DNA of 64,000 nucleotides from assembly GCF_030272615.1 (NCBI RefSeq), contig NC_081408.1, positions 764,230,173 to 764,294,172 on the forward strand, written 5' to 3'. This document shows positions 58,804 through 64,000 of this stretch, piece by piece. The DNA is from Cryptomeria japonica. Taxonomy: Eukaryota; Streptophyta; Pinopsida; Cupressales; Cupressaceae. The translations under genes and the position numbers were made by a program. Each line of letters starts with the position of its first letter. The first letter of the stretch is position 1. The notes under the pieces are model-generated. The model was not told where the DNA came from, searched no databases, and worked only from the letters and a program-made list of their open reading frames with translations.

Positions 58804-60109
58804 ATTATAATGAAAATTCCTTCAACCAACCCTTGCACATGATCATACAAGGAACAACAGGGACAGGAAAATCCTACCTAATACATTGCATTACACATGC
58901 ACTTTCGATTTTAACATCAAAACATTATTACCCACTCCTTGTTGTTGCTCCTACAGGAATTGCCGCATTCAACATACATGCCTCAACTATACATTCTGCC
59001 CTTAGATTCCAATAAAAGAAATGCAACCAGTAAGGGGATAATCGCTATTAACATTTCAAGAATAGACGAGACACATAAAATACCTCCTTATTGATGAGAT
59101 GAGCTTCATAGGACCAAAGATACTATTGAAAATAGATAGCAGATTGCATGAAGCTTTCCCCCACCAACAAAACTTGTGCTTTGGTGGGACATCAATCATT
59201 CTTGTTGGTGACCTAGCACAACTACCACATGTTATGGACAAGCCTATCTATGCATCACACTCAAATGCCAAGTTTTTATGGGACTGATTCACTACAATTG
59301 TGACACTTCAAACAATATTTCATCAACAAGGTGATTCTCAAGATCAAATTCACTTCCGTCGAATATTATAAAACATGTGTGATGCACAACCAATTGAACA
59401 AGATTGGGAATTACTAATGAATTGCACAAACAAACTACTATGTATTGATGAACAAAAAAAAATTGACAAAGAAATGCACCAATACTCCACTAATGATTTA
59501 GTTACAATGCACAACAAAAAAAATGGTTAAACTACTAAATCTTCCTATTGCACTTAGTGTTGCAAACAAAACACACATAAAACCAAATGTCAATAATGAT
59601 CTAACCAACTTCCCCATGAACTTTTGCTATGTAGAGGCCAACGAACAATGTTAACAACAATCCCATGGATACAAGCAAGCCTTGTCAATGGATCACTTTG
59701 AGAAGTGCTAGATATTGTATACACAACTAGTTCTAAGCCCCCAGATTTACCTGTGTATGTAGTTGTCCGATTTGATAATTACAATGGCCCACCTTGGAAC
59801 CAAGATGACCTAAAAAGTATAACTATAACACCAATATCTGTAGGTAATCATAGACAAATTCCACTATCCATGGCCTGGGCGATTACCATACATAAATCCC
59901 AAGGATTAACATTACCAAAAGCTATAATTGATATAGGTAAAATAGAAAGACAAGGGTTAACTTTTATAGCTATATCAAGGGTTAAATCAATAAAGGACCT
60001 CCATATAGAACCACCATTCTCTTTTGATCGATATTCAAGAATGAAGAATAATCCATACACAATTATCAGTAAAAAGAAGGAGTCTCGACTACAACAACTC
60101 TCATTGTAA
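58804..60109 (+). pseudogene. Helitron PIF1-type helicase domain, interrupted
   Basis: Walker A is GTTGTGKSYLI at about 58849-58881. Next is VVAPTGIAAFNIHASTIHSA, then after breaks DEMSFIGPKILLKIDSRLHE (Walker B) and GTSIILVGDLAQLPHVMDKP at 59090-59245. A gap with several stops follows. The last open frame (59705-60109) has WAITIHKSQGLTLPKAIIDI and LTFIAISRVKS (motif VI). This is the motif order of PIF1-like superfamily 1 helicases that unwind DNA in Helitron transposition. Stops near 59013, 59285, 59371, 59527 and 59698 make it non-functional. Confidence 0.85.
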
Positions 60110-61358
60110 GGTATGCAATTTCAATTTTATATTTTATACAAAAAAAAAACTTACTATTAGTTGCTATTCCAAAATTGCTACATCAAATGCTTAATGCTTC
60201 CTTTCTTTGCTTCACTAACTTCCATATTTATATATTTTTAACCGTTTATATAAAACCATCCATGCATTCCTCCTAAAAAAACACTAACTACTTGTTTCAC
60301 TGTGCAGAACAAAATCAAAGAAAAAACAACAAAGCTAACCTCAAACTCATTCATACCAACCAAGGCAAAAATTTATCTTCAAGATCCAAATGTATAAGAT
60401 TGATAGTTTTTTATGTCTCAATCAAGATTGTATATAAATACTTTGGTTATTTATCTTTCAAAATAAACTATTTTGTACACAAATCACATATCAAAATAAG
60501 TATCTACGATTATAAGTTATTGTTTTCTATCAGCGTAACCCTTCCACCTCCTTAAAATACAAGTACTAGTTATTAATTAAAGCGATGTGTGTTGGATCTA
60601 ACAAATTAATAATTATTGTGGTTGAAAGTGCTAACATGTTGGTTAGACACAGGTTCATCATCTTAGTTGAAACTTTCTACTAGTCAATTTTGTTTTCTAA
60701 AATGTTATTACTTCATTGAAAATTGTAGATCCTTTAAAAGTTGCATCTTCCTAAGTGAGTACCGAAAGTCTGGTTTTTTTAAGATTCCCCATGTCAAATT
60801 TTAAAAAGTACAAAGGCAATCAAAATTTTTCCCCAAAACAAAATTGGACAAGAATCAAAACCCATATTCTCGATTTCACACTTCCTCTGCAAAGTTGAAA
60901 AGCATGCAAAATTTAAATACCAAGCGGTCTTTGGCTAACTCAAACCTTGCGAATCCACACTAATTGCTCTCTACTATTGTCTATGAAAGAGTTTCTTTCT
61001 GGACCTCATTTGCATTAGATTGCTAGAATTTTCATAAAAATATTTTGTTGTCAAGTTTATAGATTTTCTTGCAATATTTCATAAGCTAATCCTCAATTAA
61101 ATATGCGCTAATCTTAGTCCATCTACACGTGACCATTATGCTCTCAAAGATATTGACATCTTTGAGAACACGGATGAAGTCTACAAGTGAAGGCATTGAA
61201 CCCCATTAATTGATTGAATTATAAATGATATGCACCTAGGTCATGTTAGACCTAGAAGCCCTAAGATTTTTGTTAGATTCTTTACCAAAATTGGCACAAA
61301 ATTGGCACAAAATTGCAATAGGCATTAGGACTTGGAATCGAGAGAAACCAGCACTTCA
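60110..61358. other. AT-rich spacer after the Helitron
   Basis: The true Helitron 3' end may lie here. An A10 run is at about 60141. No gene recognised. Confidence 0.4.
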
Positions 61359-61598
61359 CCTAATTTCACTTTGATTCTATAGGAAAAAAGCGTTTATGGA
61401 CACATGAGCATGAAGTCGTCTAATTTCACCTTGATTATATAGGAAAAAAGCGCTTATGGACACATGAGCATGAAGTTGCCTAATTTCGCCTTGATTATAT
61501 AGGAAAAAAGTGCTTATGGACACATGAGCATGAAGTCACCTAATTTCGCCTTGATTATATAGGAAAAAAGTGCTTATGGACACATGAGCATGAAGTAG
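61359..61598 (+). repeat. Four-copy 60-bp tandem array
   Basis: Four head-to-tail units of exactly 60 bp (61359, 61419, 61479, 61539), each with CTAATTTC(A/G)C(C/T)TTGATT(A/C)TATAGG and TATGGACACATGAGCATGAA. The two right units are most alike, and a GTCGT/GTTGC/GTCAC/GTAGT junction varies. Confidence 0.95.
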
Positions 61599-63585
61599 TC
61601 ATTAAAAAAATCCTTACTTCACTCTTTTGAATTTTTTGAAGAAAGATGATAGCAAATGACTTTAGGACGAACTACTCATCATTGAAACAAAAGAGGCAAG
61701 GAATTAATAAGATGCCTATGTACAATGTAAAAGTGACTTTGATGAGGTCCTTGAGATATTTGTACACCACTCAATCAAGTAGTTGGAGCTTAGATGCATT
61801 ATAATGTCAACCATGGATGTATTATCCAATACAAATCATTTGTCAAGGATTTAAATTTGTAAGATTGAAGATTTACGATAACAGTTATCCTATCTAGTTG
61901 ACAATTTCACAAAAACAATTAATTTTGAAAATTGTGAGAGTTGGTGTTAAATCGTTTTACATGGGTGTTTATGGACATATTTTGTCTAATGTGGCAAATT
62001 TTGGAGGCTGAAATCCTTATCAATTGAGAGAATTCAATTTTTTCTCTATTTGTTTACGAAAAAATTTAATTATGGAATTTTACAAAAGTTGAGATCATAT
62101 GATTTTACAAGAGAGTTTGAGAGAACATTTTACACGATATGATCATTTTTAAACGATGTGCCACCAATAAAAAAATTATGCTAAAAATCATTTTTTTAAT
62201 GCTAGTTAAAATTGCATAATATAATTTCTCTACATATTTGTTGACAAAAATTTATTTGTTGCAAAGCTATTCATTAATTTTAGTTGCAAGTTTTATTTGT
62301 GAGATAAAGTTTGTGTTTGGTTGCAAAGATTAACATTTTATTTTGTGGCTTTTGGTCTTTGTCTACATGAGTGGATTTGAACATCTTACTTAGAGGCTTT
62401 TGAAACATGTTTATGATAAATTGTTGCTTTTTCAATTTTGTTATAATTGATTGATGTTCACCAATTCCTATCAATGAAGTATCAAATAGTGCCCCAAATC
62501 TAGATGGAAATTGCATACTGTATATGTAGGAATATTGTATAGGTCATAAGAATGAAAAAAAAATGCAAATATATACAATTTGTTCTTCTATGCAAAAAAA
62601 CTAACCATTGAAATAAAATAAATGAAGGAGGGAATTATATGATTAAACTATATGCATGTCCTTTATTTGAAAGATTATTAGGTTGATTGTGAGATGATTT
62701 TGAGGGAAGAAAAAAAGATTCTAGTGGAATGACTATGAAATAGATAGCAATTTTAATTTGAAGGAGACATTAAAAAGAGTGAAATGCCAATATTAATGTC
62801 TTATCTTCTAGGTATATGAAATATATAATTTTCTTCCAACCACTTCCATCTTTGATTAAAAACCATATAAAAGTGTGGAAAGGATGAAGACCATATTGTA
62901 GGGCCTTTTTGTGGCTTGATAAGAGAAGAATTCAGGAGGGTGCTTGTCAAGATGAAAGGTCATTGAAATAGATTAACGGTTCGAACTTAAAGTTGTGAAA
63001 TTTTAAAATGGAAGATTTTCTTGTAGCTTAGGACTAGTGGTTGCAGTTGTTGGTCAAATCCATTTATGATGAAAGGTGAAGGATTGAAACTATTGAATGA
63101 CTAGACATATTTGAAGAGATTGCAAGTTTGAGAAGGATGAAAATTACACCCATTAAGGTTCCTTCTTAGAATTAGATTCCTCCAATGAAGAAGGTGAAGT
63201 CATGTTGCTAATTGATTTAAGTAGTTTTACATTCTTTCTTGTATAGGTAGTTGGACTAGATTGACTTATAGAGCATAAAATATTGCTAATTGTTATTTTG
63301 AAGTGTTTATTTTACTTGGTAGTTGAAATATAGTCAAAGAAATGTTGATTTAATGCTCTATTGCAGCTATTTTATTGATTTTTATTAGGTAAATAAATCA
63401 CTCTCCTAGGTAGGTAATAAGGTCATTTGTCATCCTTAATTAAAGGTAATCAAGTTCCACATATATCCCATAAATTACTATCGATTAATGACTATTAGAT
63501 ACCACCTTTTCCTCATCTTTGATTGATGACAATTAGATTTTATCTTTGGATCGTCAAGTAGAACCATTATCTTAACTTGATTAAA
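61599..63585. other. AT-rich non-coding stretch
   Basis: No coherent frame or repeat boundary found. Confidence 0.4.
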
Positions 63586-63673
63586 TTAATTTGATGCAAC
63601 CATGGCCCAAATGGTATAATAATGAATTATCCAACCATGTAGCCAAAAAAACTTACAACAATCTAATGAAACA

Positions 63674-64000
63674 ATGACGTATAATTTCTTATATTTGTGC
63701 CCGGAGGCTTTGTTAAAAATTGGGGATGCTTTAGGAACCCTAGTTGGTATTGAGGAGGATTTCCTAAAAGGTCTTAAAGGAGACGTAGCAAACATCTATG
63801 TGGAGATTGATCTCCAAAAAGGATTCTACAACGCTCTAGAAATCATTTCAGAAATGGGAAGATGGAACCAAAAAGTGCAAAGACTGGGCAAGCAAATTCC
63901 TGGCAAATGTATTCTCTGAAACCAACTAATCAAGAACAACTCAATAGCAGCTTCAACAGGTGTTGTTCATCTCACACATCAGTTTCACCTTCGAGCTTCC
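63674..64000 (+). pseudogene. LINE ORF1-like (DUF4283-type) fragment, runs off the window
   Basis: The frame reads LYLCPEALLKIGDALGTLVG, DVANIYVEIDLQKGF and QKVQRLGKQIPGKCIL, then a stop at 63917. The pattern L..IG..LG...GI, a VEIDL strand and a WNQ.VQ.LG..P block is that of the DUF4283/zinc-knuckle region found in LINE-type plant repeat proteins. The downstream part continues past the edge. Confidence 0.5.

Larger units (their letters stand above)
51990..60109 (+). mobile_element. Degenerate autonomous-type Helitron (RPA70-like plus Rep-helicase), split by a solo LTR
   Basis: Gene order on the plus strand is RPA70-like protein (52021-53961), Rep-helicase N-terminal Cys region and DUF6570-like region (54262-55240), HUH Rep nuclease (55240-56410), linker (56577-57287), and PIF1-type helicase (57288-57320 and 58809-60109). 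This is the known content of plant Helitrons, which replicate by rolling circle using the Rep nuclease and helicase. Many stops make it inactive. I could not fix the ends: a 5' TC and a 3' CTRR with hairpin were looked for. CTAG occurs at about 60568 but has no convincing hairpin before it. Confidence 0.85.

Noticed and set aside
60560-60575. CTAG as a Helitron 3' end
   Set aside because: No stable hairpin 10-12 bases upstream could be seen, so the border is left open.

Overview
The window looks like a piece of a gymnosperm (conifer-type) nuclear genome. It is AT-rich, with one ordinary plant gene stretched over more than 33 kb by very long introns that are packed with decayed retroelements, miniature DNA transposons, a LINE and solo LTRs. 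About 11 kb downstream of the gene lies a degenerate Helitron. No bacterial-type operon, tRNA, rRNA or CRISPR array was seen. The species cannot be named from sequence alone; a conifer is inferred from the intron sizes and repeat styles.

Host gene (+, 7467-40913): nine coding exons with clean GT-AG borders and phase-0 joints encode 322 residues of a SEC14/CRAL-TRIO phosphatidylinositol-transfer-type protein. The first coding exon (roughly 28 residues in the family) is not in the window. Two introns are giant: 7.3 kb (11362-18666) and 20.2 kb (18769-38939). Exon 7 has a decayed tandem duplicate just downstream. The last intron holds a 44-bp near-perfect hairpin.

Repeats in and around the gene: the 3' end of an LTR element (1-1675); a diverged copy of an orphan-ORF retroelement (4492-6907, minus); a foldback hAT-like family (copies near 9440, 9864, 17124, 20760 and 23050); a 5'-truncated LINE (11664-14900, minus) with a Copia-type solo LTR nested in it (12435-13268, TSD ATAAT); a Copia gag remnant (16160-16900); a GC-rich hAT-like element (21158-21882); a second, fuller orphan-ORF retroelement (24533-31900, minus); a Copia-type element with PBS and PPT (32262-36998, minus); and a second solo LTR (37959-38669, TSD CTTCT).

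The most unusual object is the minus-strand element at 24.5-31.9 kb. It carries one very long ORF (about 1,070 codons, three breaks) with no reverse transcriptase or integrase that I can see. Upstream of that ORF, in its leader, sit twelve copies of a conserved inverted-repeat core, mostly spaced 165-168 bp apart, in otherwise strongly diverged spacers.

The right half (41-64 kb) is AT-rich non-coding DNA with several local duplications, then a Helitron (about 51990-60109, +). It encodes an RPA70-like protein and a Rep-helicase, both full of stops. The helicase is split by a 1,483-bp solo LTR flanked by ATTAT. After that come a 4 x 60-bp tandem array and, at the right edge, a DUF4283-like LINE ORF1 fragment.
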